Shown: in pieces, positions 35,506-43,770 of the stretch
How positions within the stretch are numbered: position 1 is the stretch's first letter
Layout of the letters: each line of letters begins with the position of its first letter
Source of the DNA: [Borrelia] lusitaniae
GTDB taxonomy: Bacteria; Spirochaetota; Spirochaetia; Borreliales; Borreliaceae
Length of the DNA stretch: 64,000 nucleotides
NCBI RefSeq assembly: GCF_030440365.1
Contig: NZ_CP124050.1
Coordinates: 744,001-808,000 of the forward strand
Direction: 5' to 3'
Translations under genes and position numbers: made by a program
Notes under the pieces: model-generated
Database searches by the model: none
Seen by the model: the letters and a program-made list of their open reading frames with translations, nothing else
Told to the model about the DNA's origin: nothing

Positions 35506-38133
35506 ATGAATTGTAGACCTCTTGAAAAATATGATCCTAAGGCATTTGAAGATGAAATTTACAATAAGTGGCTTGAAAGTAATGTTTTTTTACCCGGTGA
35601 TTCTTTATTTGAAAAATTTAGCATGGTTGCGCCTCCTCCTAATGTTACTGGTGTGTTGCACATGGGGCATGCTCTTAATTTTGTTTTGCAAGATGTTCTT
35701 GTAAGGTATAAAAGAATGAAAAAGCACAATACTTTGTGGCTTTTTGGCACAGATCATGCAGGAATAGCAACACAAGCTGTTTTTGAAAGACATCTTAAAA
35801 ATATTGGTAAAAGTAAGGATGATTTTAAAAGAGAAGAGCTTGTTCAAGAAATTTTTAAATTAAAAGATAAGCATAGAGATATAATTGTTAATCAGATAAA
35901 AAAACTTGGAGCGTCTTATGATCACTCAAGAGAAAGGTTTACTCTTGATGAGAGCCTTTGTAAGGCTGTTAACAAGGTTTTTAAGGATTTATATTCCAAA
36001 GGGTTGATTTATAGGGGTGAGTATCTTGTTAATCTTGATCCTGGATCTGGGAGTGTTGTTAGTGATGAAGAGATTGAATATAAAGAAGTTGATGGCAAGC
36101 TTTATTTTGTTAGGTATTTTATTGATGATTCTTCTTTTATTGAGATTGCAACAACTAGGCCTGAGACGATGTTTGGAGATACTGCTATTGCTGTTAATCC
36201 CAATGATGAGAGATATAACTTTTTAGTTGGTAAAGAGGTTACAATTCCTTTGACAACTAAAAAGATAAAAATTATTGCAGATTCTCATGTTGACAGTGCT
36301 TTTGGTACTGGAGCTTTAAAAGTTACTCCCGCACATGATCCTAATGATTTTGAAATTTCAAAAAGGCATAATATTCCTAAGGTCAATATTTTAACTCAAG
36401 AAGGAACACTTAATAAAAATGTTCCTTTACAATATCAAGGATTAAGAATAAAGGATGCAAGATCTAAAATAGAAATAGAATTAATGGAAAAAGGGTTTTT
36501 ACAAAGTGTTAAAAAGCATAGGCAACAGGTTGGGCATTGTTATCGATCAGGTGAGGTTGTTGAACCTTATTTATCTACTCAGTGGTTTGTCAACATGAAG
36601 CCTTTGGCAAAGAAAGCTTTAAAGGCTTTAGAGAATGGTGAATTAAGATTTTACCCTAAAAAGTGGGAAAATACATATAAATATTGGTTATCAAATATTA
36701 AAGATTGGTGTATATCAAGACAGCTTGTTTGGGGACATAGAATACCTGCTTGGTACAATATTGATACATCTGAGCTTGTTGTTAGTGATACTGATCCTTC
36801 TTTAGATGAAAAGAATGCTGGGAAGAGGTTTATTCAAGATCCAGATGTTCTTGATACTTGGTTTTCTTCTTGGCTTTGGCCTTTTTCTTCGCTTGGATGG
36901 CCTAATGTTACTGTTGATTTTAAAAATTATTATCCAACAAATACTTTAATTACAGCCTACGATATAATATTTTTTTGGGTTGCAAGAATGGTGATGGCAG
37001 GATTAGAATTTACAGGACAAATTCCTTTTAAAGACGTTTATATTACACCGCTTTTGCGTGACAAACAAGGTAAAAAAATGTCAAAGTCTTTGGGTAATGG
37101 AATAGATCCTCTTGATATTATTCATGAGTATGGAAGTGATGCTTTGCGGTTTACTTTATCCTTTTTGTCTGTTCAAGGCCAAGATTTAAATATTGATGTT
37201 AAGGATTTTATGCTTGGAGCTAAGTTTGCAAACAAAGTTTTTAATGCTTCCAAATTTATTCTTTTAAATTTAAAAAATAGAGAAATATTAAATGATTTGA
37301 AATTTAACGACATTGACAAATGGTTGTTTACAAGTTTAAATTCAACCATTCTTGGTGTAGAGTCTTTTTTTGCAAATTATAAATACAATGAAGCTTCAAA
37401 ATCAGTTTATGAGTTTTTTTGGAATGATTTTTGTGATTGGTATATTGAAATTAGTAAAATTGATCTAAATAGTGAGAATGTTGATATTCAAAATATGGCT
37501 ATTTCTAAGTTGTTATTTTTTCTTAAAAAAGCATTGCTGCTTTTACATCCGTTTATTCCTTTTGTTACAGAAAAAATTTATTCTGAATTTTCAAACAAAG
37601 GAGATATTTTGGCCTTAAGTGAATATCCAAGTTTTGATATTGCTAATAATTTTCAAGAAGAATTTGAAAGTTTTAAAGTATTTAAAACTTTCATTGTAGC
37701 TGTTAGAACTCTTAAGAGTGAATTTAATATATCTTCTGGAATTGAGATTGATGTTGCTTTGAAGTTTGATGCTGACTTTAAATATGAGGGATACTTTAAG
37801 GCTAATGAAAGCATTGCAAAAAGAATGATTAATTTTAAAAATATATTTTACAATGAAAATTATGATGGCATGCTTGGTGTAGCTGTAGTTGGTTTTGAAA
37901 TTTATGTAGATGTTAAGTCCTTGATAGATAAAACTAAGGAATTGTTAAGGCTTGAAAAGCAGCTTGAAAAGTATAAAATGCTTAAGATTTCTGTTTCAAA
38001 GAAACTTGAAAATGAAAATTTTTTAATGAATGCTCCTAAGGAAATTATTGAATCTGAAAAATTAAAATTTGTAGAATTTTCTTCTTTAATTAATAAGATA
38101 AATAGTTATATTATTAATTTAAAAAATCTGTAA
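35506..38133 (+). CDS. valS: Valyl-tRNA synthetase
   Basis: An 875-residue class Ia synthetase. HIGH motif at HMGH in PPPNVTGVLHMGHAL (about residues 42-56), the CP1 editing domain with TTRPETMFGDTAIAVNPND, WCISRQLVWGHRIPAWY, and the KMSKS signature in GKKMSKSLGNGIDPLDI near residue 525. The anticodon-binding domain and a C-terminal coiled-coil (about 810-870), typical of ValRS, complete it. ATG start 4 bases after dus. Normal length. Confidence 0.98.
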   Translation: MNCRPLEKYDPKAFEDEIYNKWLESNVFLPGDSLFEKFSMVAPPPNVTGVLHMGHALNFVLQDVLVRYKRMKKHNTLWLFGTDHAGIATQAVFERHLKNIGKSKDDFKREELVQEIFKLKDKHRDIIVNQIKKLGASYDHSRERFTLDESLCKAVNKVFKDLYSKGLIYRGEYLVNLDPGSGSVVSDEEIEYKEVDGKLYFVRYFIDDSSFIEIATTRPETMFGDTAIAVNPNDERYNFLVGKEVTIPLTTKKIKIIADSHVDSAFGTGALKVTPAHDPNDFEISKRHNIPKVNILTQEGTLNKNVPLQYQGLRIKDARSKIEIELMEKGFLQSVKKHRQQVGHCYRSGEVVEPYLSTQWFVNMKPLAKKALKALENGELRFYPKKWENTYKYWLSNIKDWCISRQLVWGHRIPAWYNIDTSELVVSDTDPSLDEKNAGKRFIQDPDVLDTWFSSWLWPFSSLGWPNVTVDFKNYYPTNTLITAYDIIFFWVARMVMAGLEFTGQIPFKDVYITPLLRDKQGKKMSKSLGNGIDPLDIIHEYGSDALRFTLSFLSVQGQDLNIDVKDFMLGAKFANKVFNASKFILLNLKNREILNDLKFNDIDKWLFTSLNSTILGVESFFANYKYNEASKSVYEFFWNDFCDWYIEISKIDLNSENVDIQNMAISKLLFFLKKALLLLHPFIPFVTEKIYSEFSNKGDILALSEYPSFDIANNFQEEFESFKVFKTFIVAVRTLKSEFNISSGIEIDVALKFDADFKYEGYFKANESIAKRMINFKNIFYNENYDGMLGVAVVGFEIYVDVKSLIDKTKELLRLEKQLEKYKMLKISVSKKLENENFLMNAPKEIIESEKLKFVEFSSLINKINSYIINLKNL

Positions 38134-38225
38134 AAAAGTTAAAAAATTATTATTTAATTTAATTTGTGGCGGTTAGCTTTCAAACCAAGGGTGCGTTTCC
38201 TATTATAAATAGTATTTTGCTACCC
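38134..38225. other. Convergent gap with a structured, less AT-rich segment
   Basis: Between valS and the convergent hypothetical gene lies a segment (38166-38227) much richer in G and C than the gaps around it. AAGGGT at 38187-38192 pairs with ACCCTT at 38222-38227, enclosing CTATT-ATA-AATAG (38200-38212); GGTT and AACC at 38171-38174 and 38183-38186 form a smaller stem. It may be an imperfect bidirectional terminator or part of a small RNA. Confidence 0.35.
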
Positions 38226-38822
38226 TTAATTGTTATTTAATATTTGAGGAGATAAGAAGTTTGAATCTTGTAATTTCATGAAGCTATTTATTATTGTTAG
38301 TACATCTTCTTCTTTGATGTAAATTGATGGAAACGTTTTTCTTTGATTAAAGATAAACTCAAAATCAAGAATTAAATAAATTTGATTACTTTTGGAAGTT
38401 GCGCTCACCTTTAATTCAAAATCATCATCATCTTTGTATCGTTTATCAGGATTTTCTTTAATCATTTTTGTGCCCAATAATATGATTTCATTTTCTTTAA
38501 TGCTTTTTGGTCTCTCATTAAATAAGCTTAGACTTTTTATTATATTGCTAGTATTTAAAAGATTGAAAAAGCTGAAATTTCTTCTATATCCATTTTCTTT
38601 TAGGATAAGCTTAACTTCTGAATCGCGATCTTTAATGTATGATTCGTTATGTTCAATTTCAATAATGCCTTCAAGGCTTGCATTATTTAGAACTTCAGAA
38701 TATTTTTCTTTTTTTATTAATATATCTTGTATAAAGAATAAATCTTTGATTGTGTCTTTTGCAAAAATATAATTATTAGATATTAAAAAGATTAAGACTA
38801 TGGCAAATATTTTTCTTATCAT
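38226..38822 (-). CDS. Exported hypothetical protein
   Basis: A 198-residue protein with a clear signal peptide (MIRKIFAIVLIFLISNNYIFA, cut near AKD). The mature part mixes charged strands (GIIEIEHNESYIKD, FELKVSATSKSNQIYLILDF) suggesting a beta-rich periplasmic fold. No Cys follows the signal, so it is not a lipoprotein. I recognise no family. It is a single minus-strand gene between valS and mnmD, with mnmD 81 bases upstream. Confidence 0.75.
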   Translation of the reverse strand: MIRKIFAIVLIFLISNNYIFAKDTIKDLFFIQDILIKKEKYSEVLNNASLEGIIEIEHNESYIKDRDSEVKLILKENGYRRNFSFFNLLNTSNIIKSLSLFNERPKSIKENEIILLGTKMIKENPDKRYKDDDDFELKVSATSKSNQIYLILDFEFIFNQRKTFPSIYIKEEDVLTIINSFMKLQDSNFLSPQILNNN

Positions 38823-38903
38823 TAAAATTCTCCTTTTCCTATTTAGCAGTATATCATATTTGTTGAAATTGTTTTTTTAATGGCTTTTCTTAAAATTAAT
38901 TTT

Positions 38904-39581
38904 TTAATTCTTTTTAGCTTTTATCATATGTCTTTTGTTTCCAAATCCTTTTTCTGTTTGAATGTATTTAAAATTAGCAAGTTTTAAGCCGTCTTTTACA
39001 ATTCTTGCAGAAGAAAATGTTGAAAGCTTGCATGTAGGGCTGCTTTTCTTAGAAATTAAATTGAATATTTCATTGTTCCACATTTCAGGATTTTTTTTAG
39101 GATTAAATCCATCTAAAAACCAGTATTCTACATTTTTTGGAATTTCTTTAATTTTTATTTTAGCGTTTCCAATTAAAATTTTTAAATTAATATTTTCTGT
39201 TATTTTTAGTTTTAAATTTTTTTTTGGAATTTTAGGATAATGTTTTAACATTAATTTGAAATAAGCAGCTTCTTTAACGAAAAACTTTGAAATTTGCATT
39301 ATTGTTTTTTTTTCGAGTGGAAATTTTTCTATGGAATAATAATTAATCTTTGATTTTATGTTGTTTTCTTTTATGAATTTTAAAAGACATATAAAGTTTA
39401 ATCCCGTTCCAAATCCTAACTCTGCTATTAAAAGCTTTTCTTTTGTTTTTAATTCTAAATCCAGATTGCAGCCCTTAATAAATGTATAGAAACTCTCTTC
39501 AATTCCATACTTTGGATTGTAATAAATGTCATCGAATTTGCTTGAATATATGGTTTTTTCTTTAAAAATCAGCTTTTTCAT
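38904..39581 (-). CDS. mnmD: tRNA mnm5s2U methyltransferase domain protein MnmD
   Basis: A 225-residue stand-alone version of the N-terminal half of MnmC, the SAM-dependent enzyme making mnm5U from nm5U at the tRNA wobble base. Motif I AELGFGTGLNF binds SAM; YWFLDGFNPKKNPEMWN and the end with FGNKRHMIKAKK match the MnmC methyltransferase. The FAD oxidase half of MnmC (about 400 residues) is missing, and a candidate for it is encoded separately at 55962-57029. It follows a strong hairpin terminator (39594-39625) and probably has its own promoter. Confidence 0.88.
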   Translation of the reverse strand: MKKLIFKEKTIYSSKFDDIYYNPKYGIEESFYTFIKGCNLDLELKTKEKLLIAELGFGTGLNFICLLKFIKENNIKSKINYYSIEKFPLEKKTIMQISKFFVKEAAYFKLMLKHYPKIPKKNLKLKITENINLKILIGNAKIKIKEIPKNVEYWFLDGFNPKKNPEMWNNEIFNLISKKSSPTCKLSTFSSARIVKDGLKLANFKYIQTEKGFGNKRHMIKAKKN

Positions 39582-39593
39582 TTAATTTTATTT

Positions 39594-39625
39594 TTTCAAG
39601 CTTACAGAATTTTGTAAGCTTGAAA
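39594..39625. terminator. Hairpin terminator, 12-bp perfect stem
   Basis: TTTCAAGCTTAC at 39594-39605 is exactly complementary to 39614-39625 around an 8-base loop. It is flanked by T-runs on both sides (TTTTT at 39626-39630 on plus; an A-run on plus at the other side reads as T-rich on minus), so it can work both ways. It lies 3 bases after the stop of the frameshifted small gene. Confidence 0.8.
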
Positions 39626-39628
39626 TTT

Positions 39629-39813
39629 TTAATTTGATTGATCAGAATAATAAGTTTTTATAATAAACTTGTAATTTTTATTAAAGATTGCAAGTTTTAA
39701 TAAAAATTTTGACTTATAGACATTTGTGAATTTTAGTAATTCTTCTTTTGGAAATACTGAAATTTCTATCACTTCTGCTTCCTTTTTAAGTCGCTATCAC
39801 TTTTTTTATTCAT
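39629..39813 (-). pseudogene. Small gene with a one-base frameshift
   Basis: An ATG at 39813 reads MNKKSDSDLKRKQK then stops; in the next frame a good sequence continues for 50 residues (EAEVIEISVFPKEELLKF and on to YYSDQSN, stop at 39629-39631). Adding one A to the five-A run at 39783-39787 (minus strand) joins them into a 61-residue protein. The stop falls right before a strong terminator, as expected of a true gene. The A-run break may be a real mutation, phase variation or a sequencing error. No family is recognised, although the VIEISVFPKEEL part recalls the end of Nudix proteins. Confidence 0.6.
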
Positions 39814-39836
39814 ACTAAAACTAGAACCTTATTTTT

Positions 39837-39900
39837 CTTTAATCTTTATAAAATATTTTTTATAAAGATTAAAGCTAAGTAGCTAAACTTAGCTTTAATC
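39837..39900 (-). promoter_or_regulatory. Two mutually exclusive hairpins behind groES
   Basis: On the minus strand, stem B pairs 39888-39900 with 39867-39879 (13 bp, starting in the last groES codon) and stem A pairs 39859-39874 with 39837-39852 (16 bp). Both need the same bases 39867-39874 (CTTTAATC), so only one can form. This is the arrangement of attenuators, or it may be a duplicated terminator. It sits between groES and the frameshifted small gene. Confidence 0.65.
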
Positions 39901-40167
39901 TTCTATTATTGCAACTATTTCTTTTGCTTTTAGTATTAAATGTTCTTTGTTCTCGATTTTTACAGCAGCTCCTGCATACTTTTCATAAAGTACAGTATCA
40001 CCAACTTTTACAGTTATCTCTTCTTTGTTAGAACCAATGGCTATAACTGTTCCAATATTTGTTTTTTCTTTTGCATTTTCTGGTATGTAAAGTCCTGAGA
40101 TTGTTTTACTCTCAGCTTCTTTGATTTTTATTAAAACTCTATCACCCAAAGGCTTAATATTTTTCAT
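39895..40167 (-). CDS. groES: Co-chaperonin GroES
   Basis: The 90-residue GroES, lid of the GroEL folding chamber. Family motifs [10 protein letters not shown] at the start, the mobile loop [17 protein letters not shown], and [18 protein letters not shown] at the roof. The frame has an ATG at 40176 that touches the AAGGAG site; the ATG at 40167 is spaced 9 bases from it and gives the usual GroES N-terminus. groEL is not next to it in this window, which agrees with the known separate location in B. burgdorferi. A near-consensus promoter is at 40198-40227. Confidence 0.97.
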   Translation of the reverse strand: MKNIKPLGDRVLIKIKEAESKTISGLYIPENAKEKTNIGTVIAIGSNKEEITVKVGDTVLYEKYAGAAVKIENKEHLILKAKEIVAIIED

Positions 40168-40197
40168 TTCAAACATCTCCTTATGCTAATAATATTA

Positions 40198-40227
40198 AAT
40201 ATACGAAAAAATTGAGAGTTGAGTCAA
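40198..40227 (-). promoter_or_regulatory. groES promoter
   Basis: On the minus strand TTGACT (40227-40222), an 18-base spacer and TATATT (40203-40198) lie 31 bases before the groES start. No CIRCE element is seen, so heat control through HrcA is not suggested here. Confidence 0.65.
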
Positions 40228-40242
40228 TATATTTATATAGTG

Positions 40243-40267
40243 CTTGAAAATTAAATTAATTTTCAAG
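40243..40267. repeat. 10-bp inverted repeat between groES and the ABC-F gene
   Basis: CTTGAAAATT at 40243-40252 pairs with AATTTTCAAG at 40258-40267 over a 5-base loop, in the divergent promoter region. It could be an operator for either gene; no protein is assigned. Confidence 0.5.
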
Positions 40268-40310
40268 ATAATTTTGTTATTATAATATCAATTTTAGGCA
40301 GGGTAATGGT

Positions 40311-41942
40311 TTGATAACTGTAAATAATTTGGAAGTTGCATTCGGAGAGAGAGTTTTATTCAAAGATGTAAATATTAAATTTTCTCCTGGAAATTGTTAT
40401 GGAATAATTGGTGCTAATGGGGCAGGAAAAAGTACTTTTTTAAAGGTACTGGGGGGAATTATTGAATCTACTAAGGGTGAAATATTTATTCCTAAAAATC
40501 AAAGAGTAGCCGCTCTTGAGCAAGATCAATTTGCTTATGATGCATATAAGGTTATTGATACTGTTATTATGGGCCACAAAAGACTTTATTCTGTTCAAAA
40601 AGAAAAAGATGAAATTTATAATAAACTTGACTTTAGTGATGAGGATGGGATTAGAGCAGGCGAGCTTGAAGCAGAATTTTCAGAGCTTGGAGGTTACGAG
40701 GCTGAATCTGATGCAGCAGTTCTTCTTAAAGGGCTTGGAATAGATGAGTCAATTCATAATAGTTTAATGGGTGATATTGAAGGGTCTTTAAAAGTCAGGG
40801 TTCTTTTAGCTCAAGTGCTTTTTGGTGATCCTGATATATTGCTTCTTGATGAGCCTACCAATAACCTTGATTTACAATCTATTAAATGGTTAGAAGAATT
40901 TTTAATTAATTTTGAAAATACAGTTATTGTTGTATCTCACGATAGACATTTTTTAAATCAAGTTTGTACTCATATTGTTGACATTGATTATGGAAAGATT
41001 CAAGTTTATCTTGGAAATTATGATTTTTGGTATGAGACAAGCCAGATTTTAAACAAGCAGCTAAAAGATGCTAAAAAGCGATCTGAAGATAAAATTGCTG
41101 AGCTTAAGACATTTATTCAAAGATTTTCTAGTAATGCATCTAAGTCCAGGCAAGCAACATCAAGGAAAAAGTTGATTGAAAAAATAAAGGTTGAAGATTT
41201 AAAGCCTTCTTCAAGGAAGTTTCCTTATGTTAATTTTAAAAGCGAAAGAGAACTTGGTAAAAATGTTCTTACAATTAAAAATTTAATAAAAGAATTTGAA
41301 GGGAATTTAATTTTAAATAAATTTAGCAGTATTGTTGAACCCCAGCAAAAGATTGTTTTTTTGGGAAATCCCATGTTTGCGACTTTTTTGTTTGATATTA
41401 TTACAAATGAAGATAAAAATTATAAAGGTCATTATGAATGGGGATCTACTGTTAATTTTTCATATTTTAACAAGGATAACGGAAAATATTTCGATTCAGA
41501 TTTGAATTTGGTTGATTGGTTGCGTCAGTATTCAAAAGAACAAGATGAAACTTATATTAGGGGATTTTTAGGTCGAATGCTTTTCAGTCAAGATGAGGCT
41601 TTAAAGAAGGTAAATGTCCTCTCGGGGGGAGAAAAAGTAAGATGTATGCTTGCTAAGGCTATGCTTAGTGGAGCAAATGTTTTAATACTAGACCAGCCTA
41701 CAAATCACTTAGATCTTGAAGCAATTACATCTTTAAATACTGGGCTTAAAGAGTTTAAAGGAGTTGTTCTTTTTACATCACATGATCATCAATTTATAGA
41801 TACTGTTGCCAATAGAATTATTGAGTTTACTCCCAATGGAATAATTGATCGATGTATGACTTTTTCTGATTATGTTGATGATACTAAGATTAGGGATTTG
41901 AGAAATAACCTTTATGGTGATAATGCTGGTTTTAGGCTTTAG
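40311..41942 (+). CDS. ABC-F ATPase (YbiT-like) with degenerate second site
   Basis: A 543-residue cytosolic ABC-F protein, a family that acts on ribosomes. It matches YbiT closely in the linker (SSNASKSRQATSRKKLIEKI). The first domain has Walker A GANGAGKS (34-41) and LLLDEPTNNLD but a poor signature (IEGSLKVR). The second has an intact signature LSGGEKVR but a broken Walker A (LGNPMFATF near 350) and Gln for the catalytic Glu (LILDQPTNHLD). The TTG start is overlapped by an ATG-GTT-TGA mini-frame at 40306-40314; GGCAGGG precedes it. Only one composite ATP site can work as usual. Confidence 0.92.
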   Translation: MITVNNLEVAFGERVLFKDVNIKFSPGNCYGIIGANGAGKSTFLKVLGGIIESTKGEIFIPKNQRVAALEQDQFAYDAYKVIDTVIMGHKRLYSVQKEKDEIYNKLDFSDEDGIRAGELEAEFSELGGYEAESDAAVLLKGLGIDESIHNSLMGDIEGSLKVRVLLAQVLFGDPDILLLDEPTNNLDLQSIKWLEEFLINFENTVIVVSHDRHFLNQVCTHIVDIDYGKIQVYLGNYDFWYETSQILNKQLKDAKKRSEDKIAELKTFIQRFSSNASKSRQATSRKKLIEKIKVEDLKPSSRKFPYVNFKSERELGKNVLTIKNLIKEFEGNLILNKFSSIVEPQQKIVFLGNPMFATFLFDIITNEDKNYKGHYEWGSTVNFSYFNKDNGKYFDSDLNLVDWLRQYSKEQDETYIRGFLGRMLFSQDEALKKVNVLSGGEKVRCMLAKAMLSGANVLILDQPTNHLDLEAITSLNTGLKEFKGVVLFTSHDHQFIDTVANRIIEFTPNGIIDRCMTFSDYVDDTKIRDLRNNLYGDNAGFRL

Positions 41943-41977
41943 TAGTAGTTTTTTAAATACTCAAAAGGTTTTTTGTT

Positions 41978-43657
41978 TTGAGAGGTATAATTTTCATATT
42001 TGTTTTTGCAACTTCTTTTTTAAGGCTTTATTCTAGTATAAATTTATATTTTCAAAAAGCATTAACTGGTAAAGTTGTAGGAAGTCCCATTATTGATGAA
42101 AAGCGTGATACTGTTACGGTTTTAACAAAAGATAGATGGTTGACTACTTATACATTGTCATTTGAGAAGAAATATTCTTATAGATTAAATAGAATCCCAT
42201 ATCCTTTTCTTTTGAAAGATTTTGATAATGGTTATTACGTTGTTACAGTTAGAAATGAAGTTCAAAAGATCAAAAGAGGAAAACTTGTTTGGAAGTATAA
42301 GCTTGATTTTTCACCTTTGGGTGTTCCTGCTATAGGGAATTTTAGTATTTTAATTCCCCTTGTTAATGAGAGAGTTGTTTCTATTGATTTAAATAATGGA
42401 GAAAAAATGTTTGAGGTTAACATAGGTGGTAGACCTGCTACTTCTCCTGTAGTTTTTGATAATGGTGATTTTTGTATTGCAACTGAAAATGATGAAATAT
42501 TTTTGTTTGATTCTTTGGGCAATAGAAAATGGTTTTCAAGGCTTGTTGCTTTCCCTGTTTTGTTAATGATAAATACAAAAAAAGAAGTACTTGTTGGGCA
42601 TAAGTCAGGCCATATTGTTGCTTATGAGAGAGATTTTGGAGAAGTTGTTGACTCTGTTAAGTTAAATTTTCCTATTAATTTTTTGTTTGAAAAGTTTAAT
42701 GGTGAATATGTTGCAATTTCAAGTGTTGGTATGTTTTTTAATTTGAATAGAAACCTTAAGCTTAAATTCGAAAAAAAAATGAACTTTGAGATTGAGAAAG
42801 CTGTTCTTTATAATAATAGAAATCTTTTAATTTCAACCAAATCAAATGGAATTTTGTCTTTTGAAGAAGATTTTGATATATCTTTTGTAGATGCTAAGCT
42901 TAATAATTTGTCAGGGCTTAGTGCTAATTCAGGTATTATTGCCTTAGGGGGAAGTGATTGGGTTCTTAGTACTTATTATTACGAATACGATAAAGAGCTT
43001 GATGTTAGCGTGTGGAATCATTTTGGAGGTAATAAATATAATCAAGGTAGAATAGACTTAAAAGAGAAGGGTTTTGTAGATTATGATAAAAATTATTTAC
43101 TTCTTGAAGAGATTCTTAATTCTAGTTATAGTGATGCTGCTTACGATAAATTTTTGGGCATTTTGGATTTTCTTGCAGCTGAACATGGAAATTTCCCCAA
43201 AAAATATTTAAATTTATATAAAAAAGCTTTTAATGTTTGGCTTTTGCCAGAAAAGGGATTTAACAGAATTGTTTCAAGGGGAAAGCTTTATAGATATTTT
43301 GCATATATTAATGATGAATTTTCAATTAAAAGCTTAATTGATTTGGCAATTCAAGAGAGAGATATTAATAATATAATTACCATAGTGCAAACTATTACCA
43401 AGTTTGAAAGTTATTATGGGCAAGATTGTATTATATATAATTACATTCAACATATAGTGTTAAATTATCAAGGTAATTTAGAAATAGCTTATTCTGTGAT
43501 TTTAAATTTGAGGAATATAATTTTAAATTCAACAGACGAACTTCTTGAACTTTGTAAGAATAAGTACATAAATTTATTAATGTTTATGAGACGACAAAAT
43601 TTTTCTGAAAATATTAATAAGCACATTAATGAAATTATTTCAATTATTAAAGATTGA
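41978..43657 (+). CDS. Exported PQQ-like beta-propeller protein
   Basis: A 559-residue protein. The signal segment GIIFIFVFATSFLRLYSS opens it. Residues about 25-330 have repeats of the PQQ/BamB-type propeller, e.g. GSPIIDEKRDTVTVLTKDRW, LGVPAIGNFSILIPLVNERVVSIDLNNGE, RPATSPVVFDNGDFCIATEN and GHKSGHIVAYE. Residues 360-559 are alpha helical and acidic/aromatic. Such propellers are usually periplasmic scaffolds; BamB, an outer membrane assembly factor, is the nearest known type, but this is not claimed. TTG start. The antigen p83/100 follows after 113 bases. Confidence 0.8.
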   Translation: MRGIIFIFVFATSFLRLYSSINLYFQKALTGKVVGSPIIDEKRDTVTVLTKDRWLTTYTLSFEKKYSYRLNRIPYPFLLKDFDNGYYVVTVRNEVQKIKRGKLVWKYKLDFSPLGVPAIGNFSILIPLVNERVVSIDLNNGEKMFEVNIGGRPATSPVVFDNGDFCIATENDEIFLFDSLGNRKWFSRLVAFPVLLMINTKKEVLVGHKSGHIVAYERDFGEVVDSVKLNFPINFLFEKFNGEYVAISSVGMFFNLNRNLKLKFEKKMNFEIEKAVLYNNRNLLISTKSNGILSFEEDFDISFVDAKLNNLSGLSANSGIIALGGSDWVLSTYYYEYDKELDVSVWNHFGGNKYNQGRIDLKEKGFVDYDKNYLLLEEILNSSYSDAAYDKFLGILDFLAAEHGNFPKKYLNLYKKAFNVWLLPEKGFNRIVSRGKLYRYFAYINDEFSIKSLIDLAIQERDINNIITIVQTITKFESYYGQDCIIYNYIQHIVLNYQGNLEIAYSVILNLRNIILNSTDELLELCKNKYINLLMFMRRQNFSENINKHINEIISIIKD

Positions 43658-43667
43658 ATTAGCTATT

Positions 43668-43695
43668 TTGCATATAAATATGATTATGTTAAAAT
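43668..43695 (+). promoter_or_regulatory. Possible p83/100 promoter
   Basis: TTGCAT at 43668-43673, 16 bases and TAAAAT at 43690-43695, about 75 bases before the p83/100 start. The spacer is one base short, so the call is tentative. Confidence 0.35.
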
Positions 43696-43770
43696 TAGGT
43701 TCAAATTAGTTAATTTAGTTGGCAAGGTGGATTATAATTAAATTTATAGGAGTATAGGAGAATTTCTTTT

